Shown piece by piece: positions 1 through 7,572 of a stretch of 64,000 nt of DNA. The stretch lies in NCBI GenBank assembly GCA_014804445.1, contig JAAUZU010000016.1:4178-68177 (forward strand). The letters are read 5' to 3'. Numbering within the stretch: the first letter of the stretch is position 1; each line of letters starts with the position of its first letter. The notes beneath the pieces are model-generated. The model did no database searches. It worked only from the letters and a program-made list of their open reading frames with translations, and was not told the DNA's origin. The position numbers and the translations under genes were made by a program. This DNA is from Lachnospiraceae bacterium. Lineage in GTDB: Bacteria > Bacillota > Clostridia > Lachnospirales > Lachnospiraceae.

Positions 1-1487
1 CTGCGTCTGCCCGCCATCACACTTAAAAACAGCCATAGCACAAACCATGCGACGATTGCAGCCCCCGCAGTTACCAATATCGGATACGCATAGGGGTGCA
101 GCGCCCGATACGCCGCCGACGCCTGTGCAAACTGATCCCACACAGGATATCCGATATCGACTCCCATCCGGATTTCCGCTGTTTCCGGATAGGCATATTC
201 ATAGCGTGAAAATGCATTAAATAAGTCATCCTCCGTTACAATCCCCGTATTGGATTCAAGAGTCATGGTCTTGGGACGGTAAATCATATATCTGCCGTAC
301 GAAGACTTATAATACGCGTCCAAATCTCCTTTTACGGATTGCGGCAGATTGCTCACCCTGACCGGCTCTCCTAACATCTCCATGTCAAATGTATAGGCAA
401 TATTGGTTGCGCCTTCCCCGTATTTTTCTGCAAATTCCAGATATTCCTTATAATTGTATGCCAAATCCTCTGCTGTCTGCTCCACATAAGTCCAGTACGT
501 CATATACTCTTCCCAGTTATCCGCCAGGGAAGACAAATTTTCGCCATCAACCGTCTGATACCGTTCCTGCAACAGAAACAGGTGTACCATGATCTCTCCC
601 GTCTCAGCGTCCACATAAAGCTTGTAAACCGGACTCCATCTGCTTAAAATATACAAAAGCGCCTGATTTGTCCTGATGTCTGTATCATAAAGATTGACAA
701 ACGTGCGCAGCATGCCGCCTTCCTCTACCCACACATACCGGTTCTGCTCATACTCCACTAACATTTCTTCCGTCAGCTCTTTATTCTTATCTTCCGTATC
801 ACAGTTAAATATCACATACAGGTAGTCCAGCGTCTTTGGGCTGAGCCCCGCATAAGAGGCACTGTCATTCCCCAGATAAGACCGGAGTTTTTCCTCCTGC
901 TCCTCTGTCCATACGCCATCGAACCTGTCCGGAAAATGTTTGTCAAAATAGGTTACGAACTCTGAGGCCGTCATCACTGTCTCTTCATAGTGAAATCCAT
1001 ATCTCTGCCATTTCAGCAAATCCTCCAGACAATACTTGACCGCCTTTTCCTCCGGATAAGCAGCAAATCCCACGACTTCCATGTCTTCACCATATACCTG
1101 CACAGCGACTTTTACGTCATCCGACGTATCCAGTCCTCTGGCAAGATTGGTCTTACGGTTGACAAACGCTCTGACGTCTATTTCTTTCATGCCGTCATAT
1201 TTTCCGTCCGTCTCCAACTGGCTCTTTGCCACATTATATCGGATGATTTCCTGCAGGGCGCTCATCAGCATTTCATCAAAGACCGCCGTCTCCTCAAAAC
1301 GGTTCTCACCCACAAATAAATCCAAACGAAATATTTTTCTGTTATTGGGATATCCTTCTGTTTCCACGCACACGACGGAGTACGCAGCCAGCATGGTAAT
1401 GGCCGCCACGGCAATCCATGCTGCCGCCTGTTGCAGAATATGAAACAATATGGCGCTTCCCTTCCCTAATCCCTTGTGTTTTTTCAC
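1..1487 (-). CDS. Membrane sensor protein, probable histidine kinase N-terminal part (cut by window edge)
   Basis: A frame open for about 495 codons runs off the left edge. I place the start at a GTG (1487-1485) with a GAGGT ribosome site about 7 nt upstream, just after the stop of the response regulator gene. It begins with a basic stretch and a membrane segment at about residues 14-35. A polar, probably extracytoplasmic region of about 400 residues follows, and a second membrane segment ends near the window edge. No kinase domain is visible because the gene continues outside the window. The topology and the position directly after an OmpR-type regulator make a sensor histidine kinase likely. 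This remains an inference, since no H-box is in view. I do not recognise the sensor domain. Confidence 0.6.
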   Translation of the reverse strand, partial: MKKHKGLGKGSAILFHILQQAAAWIAVAAITMLAAYSVVCVETEGYPNNRKIFRLDLFVGENRFEETAVFDEMLMSALQEIIRYNVAKSQLETDGKYDGMKEIDVRAFVNRKTNLARGLDTSDDVKVAVQVYGEDMEVVGFAAYPEEKAVKYCLEDLLKWQRYGFHYEETVMTASEFVTYFDKHFPDRFDGVWTEEQEEKLRSYLGNDSASYAGLSPKTLDYLYVIFNCDTEDKNKELTEEMLVEYEQNRYVWVEEGGMLRTFVNLYDTDIRTNQALLYILSRWSPVYKLYVDAETGEIMVHLFLLQERYQTVDGENLSSLADNWEEYMTYWTYVEQTAEDLAYNYKEYLEFAEKYGEGATNIAYTFDMEMLGEPVRVSNLPQSVKGDLDAYYKSSYGRYMIYRPKTMTLESNTGIVTEDDLFNAFSRYEYAYPETAEIRMGVDIGYPVWDQFAQASAAYRALHPYAYPILVTAGAAIVAWFVLWLFLSVMAGRR

Positions 1488-1497
1488 ACTTCGTACC

Positions 1498-2190
1498 TCA
1501 TACTTTGTCTATCTTATAACCGACACCCCAAACCACCTTCAGATATTTAGGTTCTCTGGGATTGATTTCGATTTTTTCACGGATATGCCGGATATGAACC
1601 GCCACCGTATTGTCCGCTCCGATTGCCTCCTCGTTCCAGATGCTCTCATAAATCTGGTTGATGGAAAATACCCGGCCCGGATTTTTTACCAGAAGAAGCA
1701 GGATACTGTACTCAATGGGCGTCAGCTTTACAGGCTCCCCATCGACGGAAACCTCCTTGGTATCGTCGTTTATCGAAAGCCCTCCGATTCTGAACACCGC
1801 ATTGTCGTCTACATTCAGGCTTCCCAGCTTTGTGTAGCGGCGCAGGTTGGACTTAACCCTTGCCACCAGTTCCAAGGGATTAAACGGCTTCGTCACATAA
1901 TCGTCCGCTCCCACATTTAAGCCCAGTATCTTGTCCATATCCTCCGACTTTGCCGACAATATGATAATCGGAATACTGCTGTATTCCCTGATTTTTAATG
2001 TGGCATGGATGCCATCCAGCTTTGGCATCATAATATCCATAATCAGAAGCTGAATATCCTCTTTGCGCAGAATCCGAATCGCCTCTTCGCCGTCGTATGC
2101 CTTGAAAATCTGATAGCCCTCGTTTCTTAAATAGATTTCTATCGCGTCCACAATTTCTTTGTCATCGTCACAAACCAGTATATTTGACAT
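1498..2190 (-). CDS. OmpR-family response regulator
   Basis: This 230-residue transcription factor has a receiver domain at about 1-115 and an OmpR/PhoB winged-helix domain at about 130-230. Receiver hallmarks are the acidic pair in CDDDKE, the acceptor aspartate in LLIMDIMMPKLDG, the serine of ILSAKSE and the lysine of TKPF. The C-terminus ends in VVWGVGYKI, typical of the DNA-binding domain. It is followed 11 bp later by the probable sensor gene, so the two should form a cognate pair. It resembles VanR-like regulators of clostridia in general form, but that resemblance is not specific enough to assign it to the VanG-like genes upstream in the same direction. Confidence 0.9.
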   Translation of the reverse strand: MSNILVCDDDKEIVDAIEIYLRNEGYQIFKAYDGEEAIRILRKEDIQLLIMDIMMPKLDGIHATLKIREYSSIPIIILSAKSEDMDKILGLNVGADDYVTKPFNPLELVARVKSNLRRYTKLGSLNVDDNAVFRIGGLSINDDTKEVSVDGEPVKLTPIEYSILLLLVKNPGRVFSINQIYESIWNEEAIGADNTVAVHIRHIREKIEINPREPKYLKVVWGVGYKIDKV

Positions 2191-2191
2191 G

Positions 2192-3091
2192 TCAGCACTC
2201 TTTCCCTTCCCTGTTTTCTCTCTTTAACATCAAAAAAGCGCCCAGATTGCCCCGCTTCCCTTCACTTGCCCTGTGGGAAAATAAAAGGGAGGCATTACAG
2301 CAGGTACAGATATCCGTCATTTCTATCTGCGGAGAAGTCAGACCCGCCTGTAAGAGCACCTCTTCATTCGCCTTCCACAAATCAAGCTGGTACTTGCCCG
2401 GCCTCTTTCCCTTTTGCAGTACCGCGCTTCCGAATTCCGCTTCAAACTGCCCCGCCACATCCTCTGACACCTCGTAACAATCCGCGCAGATGGATGGACC
2501 GATGGCGGCAAGGATATGCTCTTTTTTACAGCCGTAATCGCTTACCATGGTATCTATCATTTTCTTTCCGATACGTCCCACCGTACCCCGCCAGCCGGAG
2601 TGTGCCAGACCGATAACCCGCCTCTCTGCATCCAGAAAGTACAGCGGCACACAGTCTGCAAAAAAAGTCACCAGCACGATTCCCTCTCTGTCCGTCACAA
2701 GACCATCCACGTCCCGGTAATCCCGCGGAACTAAAACGCCTTTTCCGCAATCTGCTTCCGTCACCTTTCGGATATTGGTCGTATGCGTCTGATCCGAACA
2801 GACAAACGCTTCCGGCTTACAGCCTAAAATATCCGCAATACGCCTGTAGTTTTCGTCTACCGCTTCTTTTCTATCCCCTCTGGTATAGCTGAGATTCATG
2901 GTGGAGAAAATCCCCTCGCTCACGCCGCCGAGCCTTGTTGAAAACAAATGTTCCACTGCCTGTGTGCGCGTAAAGGAAGGAAAAGTCAGGTATAACGCCT
3001 GACCCTTTTGCTCCACTGAAAGACCTCTGCCCCTGTTTTTTTTCCTGATAAATTCCATACTTCCTCTCATTCCGCCGCAAATCAGCCTCAC
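2192..3091 (-). CDS. pgeF: Peptidoglycan editing factor PgeF (YfiH/YlmD, formerly laccase-domain protein)
   Basis: The protein has about 299 residues and belongs to the Cu-oxidase_4/YfiH family. Members are purine nucleoside-active enzymes that also keep L-serine out of position 1 of the muropeptide stem. The metal-site motifs are present: a CADCVPLYFLD segment and a GLAHSGWRGT segment, each contributing Cys or His. The ATG at 3091 overlaps the stop of yraN by 4 bp (ATGA), which suggests translational coupling. A second ATG ten codons further in (3058) also carries an AGAGGA-like site, so the N-terminus is uncertain by about 11 residues. Its place among genes for D-serine handling in the cell wall is notable. 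Confidence 0.88.
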   Translation of the reverse strand: MRLICGGMRGSMEFIRKKNRGRGLSVEQKGQALYLTFPSFTRTQAVEHLFSTRLGGVSEGIFSTMNLSYTRGDRKEAVDENYRRIADILGCKPEAFVCSDQTHTTNIRKVTEADCGKGVLVPRDYRDVDGLVTDREGIVLVTFFADCVPLYFLDAERRVIGLAHSGWRGTVGRIGKKMIDTMVSDYGCKKEHILAAIGPSICADCYEVSEDVAGQFEAEFGSAVLQKGKRPGKYQLDLWKANEEVLLQAGLTSPQIEMTDICTCCNASLLFSHRASEGKRGNLGAFLMLKRENREGKEC

Positions 3092-3453
3092 ATATGAAAA
3101 AACGCATTTTTAATCCAGATAATTTCTTCTCCCTGTATGCCGACGACGTCGTACCGGATTGGCGTTCCCTGTGGAATGCGCCTGAGATACCGGTAATAGT
3201 CCGCAGTCCGGCAGATCCGGCGTTTTTTCGTATCTCCCACAGCCGCCAGTGCGCCGTCGAAGGACTTGCTTTTTCTGTATTTTACCTCTAAAAACACCAA
3301 ATATTCCCCGTCAAAGCCGATAATGTCAATTTCACCCTGACGGCTCCTGAAATTTCTTTCCCTGATTGTAAATCCCTGTTTTTCCAGATAACGAACCGCC
3401 AGTTCTTCCTTTTCCGCACCTGTTTGTCTGGTACTGTATTTTGCCAATTCCAA
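3088..3453 (-). CDS. yraN: YraN family (UPF0102) endonuclease-like protein
   Basis: This small protein of 121 residues has the UPF0102/YraN pattern: an N-terminal TGAEKEELAVRYLEKQGF helix, then REGNFRSRQGEIDIIG-like core residues (here RNFRSRQGEIDIIGFD) and VFLEVKYRK. This is the E-x-K arrangement of the PD-(D/E)xK fold. The biological role of the family is poorly defined; a Holliday-junction resolvase-like activity has been suggested from the fold. It is co-transcribed with pgeF (4-bp overlap) and lies 10 bp after the racemase gene. Confidence 0.88.
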   Translation of the reverse strand: MELAKYSTRQTGAEKEELAVRYLEKQGFTIRERNFRSRQGEIDIIGFDGEYLVFLEVKYRKSKSFDGALAAVGDTKKRRICRTADYYRYLRRIPQGTPIRYDVVGIQGEEIIWIKNAFFHM

Positions 3454-3463
3454 TCTCCTTTTA

Positions 3464-4588
3464 TTACCAGAAGGTCTTTGTCAGTCTGCTGCCCAGCCTG
3501 CTTAACAGTTCGTTGGTGATGGTTCCGGCTCTCTGCGCCAGCTCCACCGCCTTGATTTCTTCTCCGCCGTCCGTTCCGATAAGGGTTACGATATCGCCCT
3601 CCACAGCCTCGGGAACCTCCGTGATGTCAAGCATGGTCTGATCCATGCAGATACGCCCCACCATGGGAACCTTTTTTCCCAGAACCAACGCCTGTCCCTG
3701 GCCGGAAAGACTGCGCGGCAGTCCGTCCGCATAGCCGATTGCCATCACAGCAACCCGCCTTCTCTCCTTCGCCTCCCATGTCCTGCCGTAAGAGACAAAA
3801 TCGCCCTGCTCCACCGTCCTAATGCACCCAATCCTGCACTTAAGCTGAAGCGCGGGCTTTAAATCAACACAGAATTTTTCCTCCGGCGTATTGCTGGTAC
3901 AGCCATAAAGAGCAATGCCCGGTCTCGCATACTGCATCCCCTCCATGGGATAACATAAAAGTCCATAGCTGCTCTGCATATGGTAGGAAAGATTCCGCCA
4001 GCCCTTCTCTTCCAGATATGCCTTAAGCGCATAAAAATCAGCAATCTGTTTCTGTGTAAAACGCACATCCTCAAAAAGCGTGCTGTCCGCCACGCTCAAA
4101 TGGGAATAGATTCCTTTCATGCGGATGCCCGGCATGCCTAACACCCTCTCAATGGCGGCTCTGTCCCGATAAGAGATACCCAGCCGGTTCATGCCGGTGT
4201 CCACCGCCAGATGGCAGGCAATGTCATGCCCTGTTTCCGCAAGCGCCTTTGCATGCGCTTCGTCCACCACCGTCTGCATAAGCTGATATCTGTCCAGCAG
4301 AAAGGCATCACGCGGCATGGTATATCCCAATACCAGTATATCTTTCTGTAATCCTGCGACTCTTAAGGCGATGCCTTCCTCCAGCGATGCTACCGCAAAA
4401 GTATCGCAGCCCTCGCCGCTGAAAACCTGCGCAGTCTGAACGGCGCCATGTCCGTAGGCATCCGCCTTTACCACCGCCATACATTTACAGCCTTCGGGCA
4501 TCACCCCGCAAAGCGTCCTGTAATTCCATCTTAAATTCTCCAGTGAAATTTCCAACCATGCCCTTCCCGGTCTTTCTTCCAGTTTCAC
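3464..4588 (-). CDS. VanT-like serine/alanine racemase, catalytic subunit (PLP enzyme)
   Basis: This is a fold-type III PLP racemase of about 374 residues. I choose the GTG at 4588 because AGGAAGGAAGG lies just upstream and the codon overlaps the upstream stop (GTGA). The PLP lysine is K41 in VVKADAYGHG; the opposite-face catalytic tyrosine is in VSYGRTW; CMDQTMLDIT is conserved. At the site where alanine racemases carry a tyrosine (TINYE in the Geobacillus enzyme) this protein has asparagine (TITNE, N359). As I recall from work on VanTG, a tyrosine-to-asparagine change there favours serine. Together with the preceding VanT-like membrane gene and a VanG-like ligase, a D-serine-producing racemase is likely. 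Ordinary alanine racemase is the alternative. Confidence 0.8.
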   Translation of the reverse strand: MKLEERPGRAWLEISLENLRWNYRTLCGVMPEGCKCMAVVKADAYGHGAVQTAQVFSGEGCDTFAVASLEEGIALRVAGLQKDILVLGYTMPRDAFLLDRYQLMQTVVDEAHAKALAETGHDIACHLAVDTGMNRLGISYRDRAAIERVLGMPGIRMKGIYSHLSVADSTLFEDVRFTQKQIADFYALKAYLEEKGWRNLSYHMQSSYGLLCYPMEGMQYARPGIALYGCTSNTPEEKFCVDLKPALQLKCRIGCIRTVEQGDFVSYGRTWEAKERRRVAVMAIGYADGLPRSLSGQGQALVLGKKVPMVGRICMDQTMLDITEVPEAVEGDIVTLIGTDGGEEIKAVELAQRAGTITNELLSRLGSRLTKTFW

Positions 4589-5625
4589 TTGTCCTTCCTT
4601 CCTTTCCGGATACGGCGCGCGCACTGAAACACTGTCAGACAGAGATACGCGGCGCACAAGCTTCCCACCACTACTGCCAGATAATAGATGGGGCTGACTT
4701 CCAGAATAAAGTTTAATTTTGTCAGTTTCACAAACGCCCTGATAATCAGAATCATAAAGGGATGCAGAAAATAAAAAAGCATGGGGCCGGTTTTATAAAA
4801 AGTCCCTCTTCTCACATCCCAGACGGTTGCGCCGGCCAAAAGCGCATCAAAGAGAAATATCATGCACACCGGCAAAAGCAGATACATGCTGTTGTGTTCC
4901 TGTTCCGTGTACAAATGCAGCAGCAGTCCCTCTGCACACATCAGCAGCAGGTATAAAACAAAACTGTACCGGCTTTGCTTTACACTTCTTTCCTTTCTTC
5001 CCGAAGCCGCCCGATATCCCAAGAGCAGAAAGAGCGGCGCAAAAAACAGCCCGTTTCTCGTCTGGGAAAATATCCCGAACATGCTCTCATACACCTGCTT
5101 AAGCAACGGTATCCTGCATGCCAGCCCATAATAACTATCCCCAAGCAGCCCTATCGCATACAAGACCACGGCCGCTGCATAGGCATATTGCCCTATCAAA
5201 CGCAGGAGCGCCCAGCAGATGGGAAGTCCAATCATAACGGCAGGCAGGTACCACAGATGGTAGTAGGTTCCATCGAAGAAAAGCGCCCTGCACAGCGCCC
5301 CTACGGAAATCTCCGCTTCACTTCCAAGCAGTTTATATCCTTGAACCGGCAGATAAAGCAGAGTGACTGCCAGATAGAGAAAGCCGATTTTTTTCAGGCT
5401 GTGCCATATCCTCTGAAAACTGCCTTCCGCCACTGCGGCGTAGAGCACAAAATATCCTGTCACCATCATAAAAAACGGTACTGCCACTCTTGCCAGCACT
5501 CTCGTCAGGATAAAATCCGCTGTGACATTCACACTCTCTAAAGGCGATGTATGGATTGCCGCCACCAAAAGCGCCGCAATCCACTTAAAATCATCTAACT
5601 TTCCAATCCTAGCATTCTGCTGCAA
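4585..5625 (-). CDS. Acyltransferase-3 family membrane protein, VanT membrane-subunit-like
   Basis: This multi-spanning membrane protein of about 346 residues has an Acyl_transf_3 fold. I place the start at TTG 5625, eight bases after a full AAGGAGG (5640-5634); the open frame extends further upstream but overlaps the preceding gene. The N-terminal part reads KLDDFKWIAALLVAAIHTS, then ILTRVLARVAVPFFMMVTGY, close to the membrane half of VanT racemases. In VanT this domain is fused to the racemase and has been proposed to import L-serine. Here it is a separate gene whose TGA overlaps the racemase GTG. About ten hydrophobic segments are visible. A generic O-acetyltransferase of surface polymers is the alternative. 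Confidence 0.78.
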   Translation of the reverse strand: MQQNARIGKLDDFKWIAALLVAAIHTSPLESVNVTADFILTRVLARVAVPFFMMVTGYFVLYAAVAEGSFQRIWHSLKKIGFLYLAVTLLYLPVQGYKLLGSEAEISVGALCRALFFDGTYYHLWYLPAVMIGLPICWALLRLIGQYAYAAAVVLYAIGLLGDSYYGLACRIPLLKQVYESMFGIFSQTRNGLFFAPLFLLLGYRAASGRKERSVKQSRYSFVLYLLLMCAEGLLLHLYTEQEHNSMYLLLPVCMIFLFDALLAGATVWDVRRGTFYKTGPMLFYFLHPFMILIIRAFVKLTKLNFILEVSPIYYLAVVVGSLCAAYLCLTVFQCARRIRKGRKDK

Positions 5626-5896
5626 CCAGAAATCCTCCTTCACTTCCCAAAATAAACACACTTCCTTTTTCGGGAAGGGAAACGACGGCTTCTTTTTCGC
5701 AGGGAACGAATCCTGCCTTATAGCTCTTTGCACCCTCCTGCCACTGAAACGGCGCCTCCGCAAAAGAATATGTCCTCAGTAAATCAGCCTGCCCGACAAT
5801 CCGCTGCCTGACGGCTTCCACTTTATCCTCCTGTTCACTGCCATAATGTAAAAAGGCATAGCGGGAATCTTCCCACTTCAACCGAAGCTGCCGCAT
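5609..5896 (-). CDS. Small hypothetical protein between ligase and racemase subunits
   Basis: This gene encodes 95 residues, starting at an ATG with a perfect AGGAGG about 9 nt upstream. I do not recognise a family. It is soluble in appearance, mixed charge, with several aromatic residues (for example RYAFLHYGS and APFQWQEG) and a hydrophobic C-terminus. Its end overlaps the start of the membrane protein by 17 bp and it begins 26 bp after the ligase stop. It is therefore almost certainly co-transcribed with the VanG/VanT-like genes and may be an accessory part of that module. Confidence 0.65.
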   Translation of the reverse strand: MRQLRLKWEDSRYAFLHYGSEQEDKVEAVRQRIVGQADLLRTYSFAEAPFQWQEGAKSYKAGFVPCEKEAVVSLPEKGSVFILGSEGGFLVAAEC

Positions 5897-5922
5897 AGCA
5901 AAAAGCCTCCTGATATTTTAAA

Positions 5923-6960
5923 TTATTGTTGTGCCAGCCTTATGATTTCGTTTACCACCTGTTTAAAATCAAGCCCGATTCCCTTCATCATGTTCGGGTA
6001 GCGGCTGTGGGAAGTAAACCCGGGAATCGTATTGATTTCATTAAATACAATTTCCCGCTTTGACGTAAAGAACATATCGACCCGGGTAAAGCCTTTGCAG
6101 CCCAAAACCTGATAAATTTTACCTGCTGTTTCTCGTATCCTGTCTTCCTCTTCCTTGCTTACTCTTGCCGGCATATGTATTGCAGAACTCTTTAATGTAT
6201 ATTTCTCTTCATAGTCAAAAAATCCGGAAGGTATTTCGATTTCATCCGCCCTTCCTATGGTGAGCTCGTCATTGCCCATAACAGCACAGCCCACTTCGAA
6301 GCCGTCTATTGCTTCTTCAATCACTACCTGCGCGTCATGTTCAAAGGCTTCCTTTACCGCTCGCTCCATGTCATCTGCAACTGTCACACGGCTTATGCCA
6401 AAAGAAGAACCTGCACGCACGGGCTTTACAAAAACAGGCAGCCCCAATGCTTCTATCCGGCTTCTGCTCTCCTCGTACTCCCGCATAGTATTCAGACACA
6501 CGCTTTTGGGTACCCGTATACCGGCAAGCTCCACCAGCGTATGCGCAAGTACCTTATCCATGCCAAGCGCAGAGCTTTCCATGCCACAGCCCGCCACCGG
6601 TATGCCGGCAAGCTCACACAGCCCCTGCAGCGTACCGTCCTCACCGTTTTTTCCATGCAGAACGGGAAATGCAATATCGAAGGGTATCTGAGAAAGCGTA
6701 CCGTTTTTGTCAACCCAGAGAAGCGGCGTTCCCCTGCTCATGGAAATGGTCGCCGGGAAACAAGCTTCCGACTGCCAGGTATCCTCTGCAATCTTTTCCT
6801 CCGCTCCTTCATAGTAAAAGGTTCTGCCATCCCTTGTGATACCTAAGTGCAGCACCTCATACTGACTGCGGTCAATCGCCTGCATAACTGCCGTTGCCGA
6901 CTGCAGCGATACCTCATACTCCGTGGAACAGCCACCAAAAACCACCAAAACTCTTTTCAT
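5923..6960 (-). CDS. VanG-like D-alanine:D-serine ligase (D-Ala-D-X ligase family)
   Basis: This ATP-grasp ligase of 345 residues joins D-alanine to a second D-residue for the peptidoglycan stem terminus. The N-terminal motif is STEYEVSLQS, with tyrosine where housekeeping Ddl enzymes usually have histidine (EHEVS). The segments FPVLHGKNGEDGTLQG, KPVRAGSSFGI, GFEVGCAVMG, EKYTLKSS and NTIPGFTSHSRYPNMMKG match my recollection of VanG closely. The catalytic arginine/glutamate and metal-binding FNEIN are intact and the length is normal. Co-location with a VanT-like racemase supports D-Ser as the second substrate. No vanXY, vanY or vanW gene is seen nearby, so resistance cannot be inferred. Confidence 0.85.
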   Translation of the reverse strand: MKRVLVVFGGCSTEYEVSLQSATAVMQAIDRSQYEVLHLGITRDGRTFYYEGAEEKIAEDTWQSEACFPATISMSRGTPLLWVDKNGTLSQIPFDIAFPVLHGKNGEDGTLQGLCELAGIPVAGCGMESSALGMDKVLAHTLVELAGIRVPKSVCLNTMREYEESRSRIEALGLPVFVKPVRAGSSFGISRVTVADDMERAVKEAFEHDAQVVIEEAIDGFEVGCAVMGNDELTIGRADEIEIPSGFFDYEEKYTLKSSAIHMPARVSKEEEDRIRETAGKIYQVLGCKGFTRVDMFFTSKREIVFNEINTIPGFTSHSRYPNMMKGIGLDFKQVVNEIIRLAQQ

Positions 6961-7015
6961 CTGTTAGCTCCTATCTGCCGCTATTTCTGCGCGCTTTTTT
7001 TCTGGCAGTGAAAGA

Positions 7016-7038
7016 GCTGTTATCAACAGCATAACAGC
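7016..7038. other. Palindrome upstream of the VanG-like ligase
   Basis: Arms GCTGTTAT and ATAACAGC flank a short spacer, 56-78 bp upstream of the ligase start. It could be an operator or a small hairpin in the leader. No convincing -10/-35 pair is evident, so its function is unassigned. Confidence 0.3.
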
Positions 7039-7161
7039 AAGTTCTTCAAATGCCTTTAACAATTTCTTATGATTTTCTTAATGTTTGTGCTTTTTTTAAA
7101 GGTGCAGAGCCTTTATATGCAATAGACTTTGCACCCTTTCATGCGATATGGTTATGATTCC

Positions 7162-7470
7162 CTATGCTATATTTTCAAGCCTTTCTTTTATCTTACGTAA
7201 TTCTGTTTCAAGCATATTTACACGGATTGAAAGCATTTCCTTTTCGTTATCTATGCTCAAAGCATTGTGAAGATTTCTGGATAAATCAAGATGTCCTTCC
7301 GCTACACGCTTAATATTTACACGAATTTCATTTTCAAGTGTTAAATCTATACTTGTAACTTTATTTTCAATAATACTCACCTTTTGTTTTATCTCTTGTA
7401 TATCACTTTCTAATGAATCAAGTTTATCAAGTTTAGAAAGCATTAAGTCCATCTTTTCACTGTCCGTCAT
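7162..7470 (-). CDS. Hypothetical coiled-coil protein
   Basis: This gene encodes about 102 residues when started at the ATG at 7470, which has a GGTGGTGAT site 6 nt upstream. A good promoter lies just above that (7520-7547) and rules out the longer frame. The sequence is a nearly continuous heptad pattern (leucine/isoleucine at a/d positions across MLSKLDKLDSLESDIQEIKQ and onward), so it should form a long coiled coil. No catalytic motif or membrane segment is visible and I do not know its function. It is an isolated transcription unit between metA and the ligase gene. Confidence 0.65.
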   Translation of the reverse strand: MTDSEKMDLMLSKLDKLDSLESDIQEIKQKVSIIENKVTSIDLTLENEIRVNIKRVAEGHLDLSRNLHNALSIDNEKEMLSIRVNMLETELRKIKERLENIA

Positions 7471-7498
7471 ATTATCACCACCCTTTTTTCGCCATACA

Positions 7499-7547
7499 GT
7501 ACAGTCAGTTGTACATTTCATTATAGCAAAGCCTTCTGCTTTTTCAA
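7499..7547 (-). promoter_or_regulatory. Promoter with operator-like palindrome at the start site
   Basis: On the minus strand a -35 TTGAAA (7547-7542) and a -10 TATAAT (7525-7520) are separated by 16 bp. Six bases after the -10 lies a 16-bp palindrome, GTACAACTGACTGTAC (7514-7499; arms GTACA/TGTAC), which would cover the transcription start. This arrangement suggests a repressor site controlling the downstream coiled-coil gene. Confidence 0.7.
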
Positions 7548-7572
7548 GTAATTTCCGCCTTACATCCACCAC

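Noticed and set aside
990..1920. Several plus-strand frames opposite the left-edge sensor and regulator genes
   Set aside because: They are antisense to well-supported genes, have no ribosome sites and show no domain-like composition.
1498..2190. Assigning the left-edge two-component pair as VanR/VanS of the VanG-like genes
   Set aside because: It is separated by pgeF and yraN, the sensor has a long unrelated extracellular domain, and the regulator resemblance is only general.
7098..7139. Inverted repeat AAAGGTGCAGAG/CTTTGCACCCTTT downstream of the coiled-coil gene
   Set aside because: On the minus-strand transcript it is followed by A residues, not U, so it does not look like an intrinsic terminator.
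7499..7514. BlaI/MecI-type operator for the GTACA/TGTAC palindrome
   Set aside because: The spacing between TACA and TGTA is larger than in the BlaI/MecI sites I recall, and no blaI or blaR1 gene is nearby.
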